DNA from: Paracoccus wurundjeri | Lineage (GTDB): Bacteria; Pseudomonadota; Alphaproteobacteria; Rhodobacterales; Rhodobacteraceae | Assembly: GCF_030678915.1 (NCBI RefSeq) | Contig: NZ_JAUUTZ010000001.1 | Location: forward strand, 248,001-312,000 | Direction: 5' to 3' | DNA: 64,000 nucleotides | Shown: piece after piece, positions 17,234 through 26,261 of the stretch | Position numbering within the stretch: the first letter of the stretch is position 1 | How the letters are laid out: every line of letters begins with the position of its first letter | Made by a program: the position numbers and the translations under genes | The notes under the pieces: model-generated | Seen by the model: only the letters and a program-made list of their open reading frames with translations | Database searches by the model: none | Told to the model about the DNA's origin: nothing

Positions 17234-19195
17234 ATGATCGCAGAATTCGGCCATTTCGCCCTGATCCTTGCCCTGGCCGTCGCGGTCTATCAGATGATCG
17301 TGCCGATGATCGGGGCGGCAAAAGGCTGGCCCGGCTGGATGGAAAGCGCGCGTCCGGCGGCGATGGCGCAGTTCTTGCTGACCGGGCTGTCATTCGCGGC
17401 GTTGACGGTCGCATTCGTGACCTCTGATTTCTCGCTGAAACTGGTCTATGAGAATTCCCATACCGCCAAGCCGATGCTTTACAAGGTTGCCGGCGTCTGG
17501 GGGAATCACGAAGGCTCGATGCTTTTATGGGTGCTGATCCTTGCCCTGTTCGGCGCGGCGGCCGCGGTATTCGGGGGCAATCTGCCGCTACAGCTTCGGG
17601 CGCGGGTGCTGGCGGTGCAGGCGTCGATCGGCGCGGCGTTCTATGCATTCATCATCTTTACCTCGAACCCGTTTCTGCGGCTGGCGAATCCGCCTTTCGA
17701 CGGGCGCGACCTGAACCCGCTCTTGCAGGATCCGGGCTTGGCCTTTCATCCGCCGTTTCTCTATCTGGGCTATGTCGGGCTATCGATGGCCTTCAGCTTC
17801 GCCGTCGCCGCCCTGATCGAAGGTCGCGTCGACGCGGCATGGGCGCGATGGGTCCGGCCCTGGACGCTTGCGGCATGGATGTTCCTGACCATTGGCATCG
17901 CGCTGGGTTCATGGTGGGCCTATTACGAGCTTGGCTGGGGCGGGTTCTGGTTCTGGGATCCGGTCGAGAATGCCAGTTTCATGCCCTGGCTGCTGGCGGC
18001 GGCGCTGCTGCATTCGGCAATCGTCGTGGAAAAGCGCGAGGCATTGAAAAGCTGGACGATCCTGCTGGCGATCATGGCCTTCGGTTTTTCGATGATCGGG
18101 ACATTCATCGTCCGGTCGGGCGTGATCACCTCGGTCCACAGTTTCGCAAGCGATCCGACACGTGGCATCTTCATCCTTGCCATTCTGGCCGTGTTTACCG
18201 GCGGCGCATTGACGCTTTATGCCGCGCGGGCCGGGCAGATGACGGCGCGGGGGGTCTTTACTCCGGCATCGCGCGAAGGGGCGTTGGTGGTCAATAATGT
18301 ATTGCTGGCAGTCTCGGCTCTGGTCGTTTTCGTTGGAACCATGTGGCCCCTGCTGGCTGAAATGCTTTGGGACCGCAAGCTTTCGGTCGGCGCACCCTTC
18401 TTCAACAAGGCATTCACCCCCTTCATGCTGATCCTGGCCATCGCCCTGCCTTTGGGGGCGATCATCCCCTGGAAACGCGGATCGATGCGGGCATTGAAAC
18501 CCCTGCGCGGCGCGTTGATTTTTACCGGGGCGGTCATGCTGTTGGTCTTCTCGGTCTCCACCGGTCGTTCCGCCATCGCCCTGATCGGCGCCGGGCTGGG
18601 CGCGTGGCTGATCGGCGGCGCGGTGGCGGAACTGATTTACCGCACTGGAAATTCGGGCCTGTCACGGCTGTTGCGGCTGCCGCGGGCCGATTGGGGCAAG
18701 GCGGTGGCGCATGCGGGGCTGGGCGTGACCTTTATCGGCGTGGCGCTGCTGACTGCCTGGCAGACCGAGGATATCCGCGTCGCGCAGATCGACGCGCCTT
18801 TCGAGGTCGCCGGCTACCAGATCACGCTCAAGGAGGTGAATGAGATCGAAGGGCCGAATTACATCTCGACCATGGCGACGATGGAGGTGCAGCGGAACGG
18901 CCGGCAGGTTGCGCTGCTTCATCCTGAAAAGCGCGTCTATCCGGTGCAGGCGATGCCGACGACCGAAGCGGCGATAGATAACGGTCTGTTCCGCGACATT
19001 TATCTTGTCATCGGCGATGCCCAGAAGGATGGGGGCTGGGCAGTGCGATCCTATGTGAAGCCCTTTGCCAACTGGATCTGGGCGGGCGCGATCCTGATGG
19101 CGCTGGGCGGAGCGATCAGCCTGTCGGACCGCCGCTACCGTGTTGCGGCGGGCGAAAAGCGCCGAAGCCCTGCGGCAGCGGTGCCGGCCGAATGA
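17234..19195 (+). CDS. ccmF: Cytochrome c-type biogenesis protein CcmF (heme lyase)
   Basis: This 653-residue inner-membrane protein joins heme from holo-CcmE to apocytochrome c in the System I maturation pathway. The tryptophan-rich WWD motif is visible as WGGFWFWDPVENASFMPWLL. Heme-coordinating histidines lie in nearby regions (GNHEGSMLLW, FHPPFLYLGYVG, VHSFASDP). It has about 14-15 hydrophobic segments and a periplasmic loop near residues 520-620. Its stop overlaps the ccmH start. The start follows GGAGGTTCGCTCAT. Confidence 0.96.
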   Translation: MIAEFGHFALILALAVAVYQMIVPMIGAAKGWPGWMESARPAAMAQFLLTGLSFAALTVAFVTSDFSLKLVYENSHTAKPMLYKVAGVWGNHEGSMLLWVLILALFGAAAAVFGGNLPLQLRARVLAVQASIGAAFYAFIIFTSNPFLRLANPPFDGRDLNPLLQDPGLAFHPPFLYLGYVGLSMAFSFAVAALIEGRVDAAWARWVRPWTLAAWMFLTIGIALGSWWAYYELGWGGFWFWDPVENASFMPWLLAAALLHSAIVVEKREALKSWTILLAIMAFGFSMIGTFIVRSGVITSVHSFASDPTRGIFILAILAVFTGGALTLYAARAGQMTARGVFTPASREGALVVNNVLLAVSALVVFVGTMWPLLAEMLWDRKLSVGAPFFNKAFTPFMLILAIALPLGAIIPWKRGSMRALKPLRGALIFTGAVMLLVFSVSTGRSAIALIGAGLGAWLIGGAVAELIYRTGNSGLSRLLRLPRADWGKAVAHAGLGVTFIGVALLTAWQTEDIRVAQIDAPFEVAGYQITLKEVNEIEGPNYISTMATMEVQRNGRQVALLHPEKRVYPVQAMPTTEAAIDNGLFRDIYLVIGDAQKDGGWAVRSYVKPFANWIWAGAILMALGGAISLSDRRYRVAAGEKRRSPAAAVPAE

Positions 19196-19650
19196 AACGG
19201 CTGAGCCTGATAGCGGCGCTGTTGCTGGCGCTGGTGTCGCCCGTTTTCGCGGTGCAGCCGGACGAGGTGCTTGACGATCCCGTGCTGGAGGCGCGCGCCC
19301 GCGAGATTTCGCAAAAGCTGCGCTGTCCCATTTGCCAGGGTGAGAATATCGACGAATCCAATGCGGCGATCAGCCGTGATCTGCGGCTATATGTGCGCGA
19401 GCGTCTGGTGGCGGGCGATAATGATGACAAGGTGATCGATGCGGTCGTCGATCGCTTCGGGGAATATGTCCTGTTTGAACCACGCGCCCGCGGCTCGAAC
19501 CTGATCCTGTGGCTGGCGGGTCCGGTCATGGCCTTCATCGGTCTGCTGATTGCATGGGGTTTCGTAAAGGCACGGTCGCGCGAGGCGGCGGTTCCCGAAC
19601 CGCTGAAAGATGACGAGCAGGCGCGCCTGCGCGAAATCATGCGAGATTGA
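19192..19650 (+). CDS. ccmH: Cytochrome c-type biogenesis protein CcmH
   Basis: This 152-residue membrane-anchored thiol oxidoreductase keeps the CXXCH cysteines of apocytochrome c reduced. It has a signal peptide (MKRLSLIAALLLALVSPVFA) and the redox motif LRCPICQGENIDES, with both cysteines present. One membrane helix follows (LILWLAGPVMAFIGLLIAWGF, ~103-123), then a short cytoplasmic tail. The ATG overlaps the ccmF stop. CcmI, often found further on, is not next to this copy. Confidence 0.93.
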   Translation: MKRLSLIAALLLALVSPVFAVQPDEVLDDPVLEARAREISQKLRCPICQGENIDESNAAISRDLRLYVRERLVAGDNDDKVIDAVVDRFGEYVLFEPRARGSNLILWLAGPVMAFIGLLIAWGFVKARSREAAVPEPLKDDEQARLREIMRD

Positions 19651-19713
19651 CGCCGGGTTCCGCTTTTATCGTTGCGGAATCTGGGCATCATGTGCCGCAA
19701 AGAAGGGGATGGC

Positions 19714-20484
19714 ATGAATTACGAAACGATCGAGTTCACCACCGAAGGCGGAATCGGCACGCTGACGCTGAATCGCCCGAAGGTGATGAATGCCTTGAAC
19801 GGCAGGATGCGGGCCGAGATCACGCAGGTGCTGACCGAACTGCCCGACGAATTGCGCTGTGTTGTCATGACCGGATCGGGCGCGGCTTTCTGCTCTGGCC
19901 AGGATCTGACCGATGCCGGGTCGGCGATCGATCTGGAAGCAACCCTGCGCGACGAATACGAGCCGATGCTGCGTGCGGTCCGCAACTGCCCGGTTCCGGT
20001 GATCGCGGCGGTCAATGGCGTGGCGGCGGGGGCGGGGGCCAATCTTGCGCTTGTCGCCGATGTGGTGATCGCGGCGGACAACGCCAAGTTCATTCAGGCT
20101 TTCACCCGGATCGGGCTGATTCCTGATGCAGGCGGCACATGGGCGATCCCGCGTGCGGTCGGGGCTGCGCGCGCCATGGGGCTGATGCTCTTCGCGGATG
20201 CAATTCCCGCCCGCAAGGCCGCCGATTGGGGCCTGATCTGGGAAGCGGTTCCCGACGAGGATTTCACCGGGATCGTTGCCGACCGCGCCCGGCAACTCGC
20301 TCAGGGGCCGACCTCGGCCTATCTGTCGGTGCGGCAGGCGGTGGCGGCATCCTTCGACAATGATCTGGATGCGCAACTGAAGCTTGAAGCCAGTCTGCAG
20401 GGACGGGCAGGGCGCAGCGATGATTTCCGCGAGGGGGTGGCAGCCTTTCTCGAAAAGCGCAAGCCAAGCTTTACCGGGAAGTAA
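19714..20484 (+). CDS. Enoyl-CoA hydratase/isomerase family protein (PaaG-like)
   Basis: This 256-residue crotonase-fold enzyme acts on CoA thioesters. The oxyanion-hole regions are visible as GAAFCSGQDLTDAG and AAVNGVAAGAGANLALVADVVIAA. The segment FTRIGLIPDAGGTWAIPRAVGAARA resembles PaaG (epoxyphenylacetyl-CoA isomerase), with Asp at the usual second catalytic position. No phenylacetate genes are nearby, so the substrate is left open; general beta-oxidation is possible. The start behind GAAGGGGATGGC was preferred to a GTG-type extension 14 codons upstream. Its stop codon lies inside a 17-nt tandem duplication. Confidence 0.85.
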   Translation: MNYETIEFTTEGGIGTLTLNRPKVMNALNGRMRAEITQVLTELPDELRCVVMTGSGAAFCSGQDLTDAGSAIDLEATLRDEYEPMLRAVRNCPVPVIAAVNGVAAGAGANLALVADVVIAADNAKFIQAFTRIGLIPDAGGTWAIPRAVGAARAMGLMLFADAIPARKAADWGLIWEAVPDEDFTGIVADRARQLAQGPTSAYLSVRQAVAASFDNDLDAQLKLEASLQGRAGRSDDFREGVAAFLEKRKPSFTGK

Positions 20485-20506
20485 GGACGACCGGGAAGTA
20501 AGGACG
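20473..20506 (+). repeat. 17-nt tandem duplication at the end of the enoyl-CoA hydratase gene
   Basis: ACCGGGAAGTAAGGACG occurs twice back to back with no mismatch. The first copy carries the last codons and the stop (AAG TAA) of the hydratase gene; the second is non-coding. It looks like a recent slippage or duplication event. Nothing else is recognisable before argS. Confidence 0.9.
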
Positions 20507-20643
20507 GTTTCCCGCGTCTGCCGGTTTGCGTTCCGGTTCACCTGACATTTCGGGGCTGCGGACCGGAAGGTGCCGTGGCTTTGAATGGTTGACCTCCCCC
20601 GGTGAGTGGCGTTAACCCGCGATGATCAGTCAGGAAGACCAAA

Positions 20644-22386
20644 ATGAACCTTTTCACCGATCTTCGCGGCACCGTTCTTGCCGCGCTGGAGCAGATGACC
20701 GAGGCAGGGGAACTGCCCAAGGGTCTGGATTTCTCGAATGTCGCGGTCGAGCCGCCGCGCGATCCGGCGCATGGGGACATGGCGACCAATGCAGCCATGG
20801 TGCTGGCAAAACCTGCCGGGGCCAAACCGCGCGATATCGCCGAAAAGCTTGCCGCAAGGCTGACCGATCCGCGTATCAGCAGCGCCGAGGTGGCGGGACC
20901 GGGATTCCTTAATCTGCGCCTTGCGCCGGACATCTGGCATGGAGTGGTCAAGGCCGCGATCAAGGATGGCGCGGATTTCGGTCGCTCGCGGATCGGTGCC
21001 GATACCCGCGTCAATGTCGAATTCGTCAGTGCCAATCCCACCGGCCCGATGCATGTCGGCCATGTCCGCGGGGCGGTCTTCGGGGATGCCCTGGCCAATC
21101 TTCTGGATTTCTCGGGCCATGACGTAACCCGCGAATATTATATCAATGACGGCGGCGCGCAGGTCGATGTTCTGGCGCGTTCCGCCTATGAGCGGTATCG
21201 CGAGGCCAACGGTCTTGAACCCACGATCAGCGAGGGGCTTTATCCCGGCGATTATCTTATTCCGGTGGGCGAGGCGCTTAAGAAGAGATATGGCGACACT
21301 CTGCTGGACAAGCCGGAAGAGGATTGGCTGGACGATATCCGCGAATTCGCCACTCAGGCGATGATGCAGATGATCCGCGACGATCTGGACGCGCTTGGCG
21401 TGCGCATGGATGTCTATTCAAGCGAAAAGGCGCTTTACGGCAGCGGCAAGATCGAAGCCGCGATCGAGCGGCTGGACAGTATGGGCCTGATCTATCGCGG
21501 CGTGCTGGAACCGCCCAAGGGCAAGCTGCCCGAGGATTGGGAAGAGCGCGAGCAGATGCTGTTCCGCTCGACCACGCATGGCGACGATGTGGACCGGCCG
21601 ATCCAGAAATCGGACGGGGCCTGGACCTATTTCGCGCCCGACATCGCCTATCACTGGGATAAGATCGACCGGGGTTTCGATCAGCTGATCGATGTGTTCG
21701 GCGCCGATCATGGCGGTTATGTCAAGCGGATGAACGCGGCGGTCAAGGCATTGTCGAACGGTCGTGTGCCTCTGGACATCAAGCTGATCCAGCTTGTGAA
21801 GCTGTTCAGGAATGGCGAGCCGTTCAAGATGTCCAAGCGCGCGGGCACCTTTGTCACGCTGCGCGATGTGGTCGAGGAAGCGGGGGCCGATGTGACCCGC
21901 TTCATCATGCTGACACGCAAGAATGACGCGCCTCTGGATTTCGACTTCGCCAAGGTGCTTGAACAGTCCAAGGATAATCCGGTCTGGTATGTGCAATATG
22001 CCAGCGCACGGGTTCATTCGGTGCTGCGCCGCGCGCGAGAGGCCGGGATCGATGTTTCGGATAAGGCGCTGCTTTCCGCCGATCTGGCCCGGATTTCGCA
22101 TCCGGCCGAGCTTGACCTGGCGAAAAAAGTTGCAGAATGGCCACGCCTGGTCGAGCATGCCGCCCGTGCGCATGAGCCGCATCGCATTGCATTTTTCCTC
22201 TATGATATCGCGTCAGAGCTGCACTCATTGTGGAATCGTGGCAATGACGATGCCAGCCTGCGCTTCGTTCAGGATGATGATTTCGCTGCGAGTCAGGCAA
22301 AAATTGCCCTGGTTCGCGCCGTCGGCGTTGTCATTTCCTGTGGACTCGGTATCTTGGGTGTAGCTTCGGCAGAGGAAATGCGCTGA
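20644..22386 (+). CDS. argS: Arginyl-tRNA synthetase
   Basis: This 580-residue class I synthetase charges tRNA-Arg. The N-terminal additional domain carries the tRNA D-loop contacts. The HIGH motif is in [15 protein letters not shown] (about 130-144), and the KMSKS loop region reads [15 protein letters not shown]. The C-terminal helical anticodon domain ends near the stop. ArgRS is one of the synthetases that needs tRNA to activate its amino acid. A SPOR gene follows after about 70 nt, an arrangement usual in Rhodobacterales. Confidence 0.96.
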   Translation: MNLFTDLRGTVLAALEQMTEAGELPKGLDFSNVAVEPPRDPAHGDMATNAAMVLAKPAGAKPRDIAEKLAARLTDPRISSAEVAGPGFLNLRLAPDIWHGVVKAAIKDGADFGRSRIGADTRVNVEFVSANPTGPMHVGHVRGAVFGDALANLLDFSGHDVTREYYINDGGAQVDVLARSAYERYREANGLEPTISEGLYPGDYLIPVGEALKKRYGDTLLDKPEEDWLDDIREFATQAMMQMIRDDLDALGVRMDVYSSEKALYGSGKIEAAIERLDSMGLIYRGVLEPPKGKLPEDWEEREQMLFRSTTHGDDVDRPIQKSDGAWTYFAPDIAYHWDKIDRGFDQLIDVFGADHGGYVKRMNAAVKALSNGRVPLDIKLIQLVKLFRNGEPFKMSKRAGTFVTLRDVVEEAGADVTRFIMLTRKNDAPLDFDFAKVLEQSKDNPVWYVQYASARVHSVLRRAREAGIDVSDKALLSADLARISHPAELDLAKKVAEWPRLVEHAARAHEPHRIAFFLYDIASELHSLWNRGNDDASLRFVQDDDFAASQAKIALVRAVGVVISCGLGILGVASAEEMR

Positions 22387-22458
22387 TATAATGCGCCCCT
22401 GTCGGCAAGGAACGAGCAGGTAACAGTAAAGCCGGGTTAACCGGCAGGCAGGCAGGCT

Positions 22459-23643
22459 ATGGCAGTGATGGATTTCCGCGAAGGCGGATATATTTTCTCG
22501 CGTCACAAGGTACGGCGTGAGTTTGCTTATGATCAAGGTGGCTGGGACGAAGACGGAGCGCATGCGGATGACGCCCGTTACGCGGGTGATCCCGATGGGA
22601 TTCCGCCCCTGACGACGCGCCTTGCCAGACTGACCCATTATCTGGGCGCATTGGCATCGGTCGCGTTGATGATCGGCCTGATGGTCTGGGGATGGCAGCT
22701 CATATCGCGGGATGTTTCGGGGATCCCGGTCATTCACGCGCTGGGAGGCGAGGCGCGTTCGACGCCCGAGGACCCGGGCGGAGAACTGACAAACTATACA
22801 GGTTACGCCGTGAATAATGTTGCCGAGGGTGCCGATACCGTGCCGGTCGATCAGGTCGCGGTTGTTTCTTCGGAAATTGCTCTGGCGGATGAAGATGTGG
22901 CCATGGGCCAGCTGGGGGCCGAAGCCCGCGAACCGACCCAGCAATCCGAAGTTCCGTTAAGCTTCGACGGCGAGCCGATCGCGCCGCTGTCCGACAGCGA
23001 GATGCGCGAGATCGCCGAGGCGGAAAGTCAGGCCGCAGCGGAGCATGCCGCCGCACAGAATGAGGTTGCGAATGCCGAGATCGTCGATGCTCCGGCAAGC
23101 GAAGGCCCGGTCAATGAGGTCGTGACCGATGAAAACGGTGTTCCTGCGCAGGCCGCCGCCATCACTGCGGCATTGGCAGAAGCACAAGCCCAGCAGGCAA
23201 ACGACGCATTGGCGACATCGACCCGTCCGGCGCCTCGTCCACGGAGAACAAGCGCCGCCGAGACTGCCCCTGCGACCACCCAGACGGCCGCTGCCGAGGC
23301 TGCTCCTGCCCCCGCGCCGGCACCTGCCGCGCGTCCTGCGGCGGCCTCTGCTCCGGCGCCTGAAGCGCAACCGGCAACCGCTGTCGCTTCGGCAGGCGGC
23401 CCGGTGGTGCAGCTTGGGGCATTCGACAGCAATGCCATCGCCGAGAGCGAATGGAATCGTTTGTCGGGCAAGTTCGGCTCGTTGTTTTCCGGCAAGGGTC
23501 AGGTGATCCAGGAACATGCATCGAATGGGCGCACCTATTGGCGGCTGCGGGTTGCCGGCTTCAGCGATACGTCTGACGCCCGGAATTTCTGCGCCGAGAT
23601 GAAGGCCGGCGGAACCGATTGTATCGCGCTGGCGGCCCAGTGA
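22459..23643 (+). CDS. SPOR domain-containing membrane protein
   Basis: This 394-residue bitopic membrane protein has a cytoplasmic N-terminus with FREGGYIFSRHKVRREFAYD, one membrane helix (residues ~58-85, around LASVALMIGLMVWGW), and a long Ala/Pro/Glu-rich periplasmic linker. A C-terminal SPOR domain (~315-394, PVVQLGAFDSNAIAESEWNRL to DCIALAAQ) binds denuded glycan strands at the division site. It is probably a cell-envelope or septum protein related in layout to FtsN. It is translationally coupled to nagZ. The low-complexity linker (APAPAPAARPAAAS) is the usual length-variable part. Confidence 0.85.
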   Translation: MAVMDFREGGYIFSRHKVRREFAYDQGGWDEDGAHADDARYAGDPDGIPPLTTRLARLTHYLGALASVALMIGLMVWGWQLISRDVSGIPVIHALGGEARSTPEDPGGELTNYTGYAVNNVAEGADTVPVDQVAVVSSEIALADEDVAMGQLGAEAREPTQQSEVPLSFDGEPIAPLSDSEMREIAEAESQAAAEHAAAQNEVANAEIVDAPASEGPVNEVVTDENGVPAQAAAITAALAEAQAQQANDALATSTRPAPRPRRTSAAETAPATTQTAAAEAAPAPAPAPAARPAAASAPAPEAQPATAVASAGGPVVQLGAFDSNAIAESEWNRLSGKFGSLFSGKGQVIQEHASNGRTYWRLRVAGFSDTSDARNFCAEMKAGGTDCIALAAQ

Positions 23644-24635
23644 ACCATAGCGCAACGATTCTTGGCGGGATCGCCGGGACAAGTCTGACTGCGGCCGAAC
23701 GGGATTTCTTCCGTTCGGCTGATCCTTGGGGCTTCATCCTTTTTGCCCGCAATGTCGAAAGCCCCGAACAGCTTCGCCGCCTGACCGGCGATCTGCGCGA
23801 ATCCGTGGGCCGCAATGCCGTCATTACCGTCGATCAGGAAGGCGGCAGGGTTCAACGCCTGCGCGCGCCGCATTGGCGCGAATGGCCCGCGCCGCTGGAT
23901 CAGGCAGAGGCGGGCGCGCGGGCGATGTGGTTGCGCTATCGGCTGATCGGAGCGGAACTGAAAGAGGCCGGGATCGATTCAGATTGTGCGCCGACGCTTG
24001 ACGTCGCCCAGCCCGAGACGCATCCGTTTCTGCGCAATCGCTGCCTTGGGACCGATCCTGCGAAAGTGACTGAATTGGGGCGTGCCGCGGCGGATGGGTT
24101 GCTGGCCGCGGGTATTCTTCCAGTGATCAAGCATATGCCCGGCCACGGTCGCGCCGTTGCCGACAGTCATCATGATCTGCCGAAAGTCGATGCCGGGCCG
24201 GATGAACTGGCAGCGGTCGATTTTGCGCCCTTCCGGGGCCTGAACGATCTGCCTATGGGGATGACGGGGCATATCTGTTTCACGGCGTTGGATGCGGCGC
24301 CCGCGACGGCATCCGCGAAGATCATTGGGCTGATCCGGGATCAGTTGGGATTCGACGGTTTGCTGATGACCGACGATATCAGCATGAACGCGCTTCCCGG
24401 AACCGAGGCCGAGCGCGCCGCAGCGGCAATTTCCGCCGGCTGCGATCTGGTGCTGCATTGCAATGGCGATATCGCCGCGATGGAGCCTGTCGTTGCGGCG
24501 GCAGGAGTGATGAACGCGGGAGCGCAGCAACGCGCGGAACGCGCCCTGATCATGCGTCAAAACCCCGAGCCTGCCGATCCGGAGGCATTGTTGGCGGAAT
24601 ATCACAAGCTGATCGGCACCCGGAGCGGGGTGTGA
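23640..24635 (+). CDS. nagZ: Beta-N-acetylhexosaminidase NagZ
   Basis: This 331-residue glycoside hydrolase family 3 enzyme removes N-acetylglucosamine from anhydro-muropeptides during cell-wall recycling in the cytoplasm. The NagZ motif KHMPGHGRAVADSHHDLP carries the catalytic loop histidine and aspartate. The nucleophile aspartate lies in GLLMTDDISMNAL, and DQEGGRVQRLR is also conserved. The GTG start overlaps the stop of the SPOR gene (GTGA), favouring coupled translation over an ATG seven codons upstream. Other Rhodobacterales usually carry scpA-scpB next; here a repeat element follows. Confidence 0.94.
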   Translation: MNHSATILGGIAGTSLTAAERDFFRSADPWGFILFARNVESPEQLRRLTGDLRESVGRNAVITVDQEGGRVQRLRAPHWREWPAPLDQAEAGARAMWLRYRLIGAELKEAGIDSDCAPTLDVAQPETHPFLRNRCLGTDPAKVTELGRAAADGLLAAGILPVIKHMPGHGRAVADSHHDLPKVDAGPDELAAVDFAPFRGLNDLPMGMTGHICFTALDAAPATASAKIIGLIRDQLGFDGLLMTDDISMNALPGTEAERAAAAISAGCDLVLHCNGDIAAMEPVVAAAGVMNAGAQQRAERALIMRQNPEPADPEALLAEYHKLIGTRSGV

Positions 24636-24652
24636 ATCGGAAACGCCGGTGG

Positions 24653-24731
24653 TTTGCGTCCCGCGACGACCGGGGGCGCTGCCCCCCCGGACCCCCGAGG
24701 TATTTGGACAAAGAAGAAGCAGAAGGAGGGG
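24653..24731 (+). repeat. Dispersed repeat, copy 1 (hairpin plus GGTATTTGGACAAAGAAGAA module)
   Basis: The element reads GCGTCCCGCGACG, a G-rich/C-rich hairpin (GGGGGC-GCT-GCCCCC), ACCCCCGAGGTATTTG, then a purine run AAAGAAGAA ending AGGAGGGG. The same ordered blocks recur on the opposite strand at 51186-51256. It lies between nagZ and a convergent gene and could also act as a terminator. Such short elements are dispersed in many Rhodobacteraceae genomes. Confidence 0.75.
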
Positions 24732-24777
24732 AGCCTGAAGCCGGGCAGGTGTGATTGGCTCTAGGTTGCAGATCGAT

Positions 24778-25614
24778 TCAGGCGTGATCAGCCTTCATCG
24801 CGGCGAGCCAGCGGTTCAGAACATCCAGCGACGGGGTTTCGTCCAGCCAGGGAATATGCGCGCGATCGGGGATCTCTGCATAGATCGTATCGGGACGACG
24901 GCGTTGCATTTCGGCAGCGGATTCCGGCGACAGAAGATTGGAATTCGCGCCGCGCAGCAGGGCGACGGGAAATCTGTCGCAGGCATCCCAAAGCGGCCAT
25001 AAATCCGGTGCCTCACCCTGAAATGCGGCCAGGAATGCCTCTCGCAAGGCGGGATCGTATTTGATCCGCAGTCCGTCCGGGGTCTCATCGTAATGTTTTT
25101 GCGCATCCGCAAGCCAGCGGCCTTCCGGCACATTGGCAAAGCCCGGCATGATGAAAGGCAGGCGAGCGGCCAGTTCCGTATGGGTTTTTGCCGCGGGATT
25201 CCTGCCGACATAGTCGAATATCTGTTCAAGCCCGGCCTTCTCGATCTTTGGGCCGACATCGTTCAGGCATAGCCCAAGCAGCCGGTCATGCGCAGTCGCG
25301 GCAAGGAACAGGCCGATCAGGCCGCCCCGCGAGGTTCCGAGGATCGCGGCCTTGCCGATGCCCAGATGATCCAGAAGCGCTATCGCATCCTTGGCTTCCT
25401 GCGGCACGGTATAGCTGTCCTGCCCCGTCCAGTCGGATTGGCCTCGTCCCCGGTAATCCATCCGGATCAGCCGGATATTCTGCAGATGTGGGGCCACATA
25501 ATCGAAATCGGCCATGTTGCGGGTCAGGCCCGCAAGACACAGGACGGGCAGCCCCTGTCCCTCATCGCGAAAGGCAAGCCGGGCGCCATCCCTGCCGGTG
25601 AAGAATGCGGTCAT
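24778..25614 (-). CDS. Alpha/beta-fold hydrolase
   Basis: This 278-residue cytoplasmic hydrolase has the nucleophile elbow GTSRGG (Ser in AAILGTSRGGLIGLF, about residue 94), the oxyanion strand VLCLAGLTRNMADF and a late DRAHIPWLDE segment that supplies the histidine. DYRGRGQSDW is typical of the esterase/epoxide hydrolase/dehalogenase-like group. The substrate is unknown. Its start overlaps the stop of the haloacid dehalogenase gene by 4 nt, so the two are translated together at the end of the fabA-fabB-fabI transcript. Confidence 0.85.
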   Translation of the reverse strand: MTAFFTGRDGARLAFRDEGQGLPVLCLAGLTRNMADFDYVAPHLQNIRLIRMDYRGRGQSDWTGQDSYTVPQEAKDAIALLDHLGIGKAAILGTSRGGLIGLFLAATAHDRLLGLCLNDVGPKIEKAGLEQIFDYVGRNPAAKTHTELAARLPFIMPGFANVPEGRWLADAQKHYDETPDGLRIKYDPALREAFLAAFQGEAPDLWPLWDACDRFPVALLRGANSNLLSPESAAEMQRRRPDTIYAEIPDRAHIPWLDETPSLDVLNRWLAAMKADHA

Positions 25615-26261
25615 CGAAGTTCCCGGAGATCTGAAACGATTGTGCCGGGCTCACAGGGCAGGCGGTCCACAGGGAAACCCATGCGATTGACCCAGAAGGT
25701 GCGAAAGCCGAACCGTGTCGCGCCGTAAATGTCCCAGCCATTGGAGGACACGAAACGGATATCGCCCGGAGCGCAAGAGAAATGATCGGTGACGATACCG
25801 TAAGCCCTGGCCGAGGGTTTGAACTCGCCCACGGTTTCCACCGATAGCAGCGCGTCAAACCGCTGATCCAGTTTTGCGGATGTGACCGCATCGCCAAGCA
25901 TCCGCGGGCTGCCGTTGGAGAATATTGCCAGACGGCCACCTTCGCTGCGCAGCCTGTCCAGCATCTTGGGTACTTCGGGATAGGCGGGCAGGTGGCGGTA
26001 AAGATCCAGCAGCCGGGCGGATTGTTCCGGCGCGACGCCATGATGCTTTGATACCCAGTCAAGCGCGTCGGATGTCACCCGCCAGAAATCGGCATGTTCC
26101 CCGGTGATCGTGCGCAGCCATGAATATTCAAGCTGTTTGCGTCGCCAATCGGCCGAAAGGGCCTTCCAGACGGCATTCAGGGAAGGGTCGTCCTTCGCTG
26201 CCTGACGCGCGGCCCCGTCGACATCGAACAGGGTGCCATATGCGTCGAAGACCCAGATCAC
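25611..26261 (-). CDS. Haloacid dehalogenase type II family hydrolase
   Basis: This 216-residue HAD-superfamily protein resembles (S)-2-haloacid dehalogenases. The nucleophile Asp6 lies in VFDAYGTLFDV. Motif II appears as FSNGSP, motif III lysine in EFKPSARAYG, and the type II marker SSNGWDIYGA is present near residue 178. The family removes halide from 2-haloalkanoates, but several homologues have other small substrates, so the function is a family assignment. The gene overlaps both neighbours by 4 nt (fabI upstream, hydrolase downstream). Confidence 0.85.
   Translation of the reverse strand: MIWVFDAYGTLFDVDGAARQAAKDDPSLNAVWKALSADWRRKQLEYSWLRTITGEHADFWRVTSDALDWVSKHHGVAPEQSARLLDLYRHLPAYPEVPKMLDRLRSEGGRLAIFSNGSPRMLGDAVTSAKLDQRFDALLSVETVGEFKPSARAYGIVTDHFSCAPGDIRFVSSNGWDIYGATRFGFRTFWVNRMGFPVDRLPCEPGTIVSDLRELR

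Noticed and set aside
22431..22457. GGTTAACC palindrome and GGCA repeats before the SPOR gene as a CtrA or other operator
   Set aside because: Only one TTAA half-site is present, so it does not match TTAA-N7-TTAA, and the GGCA run is a short simple repeat.
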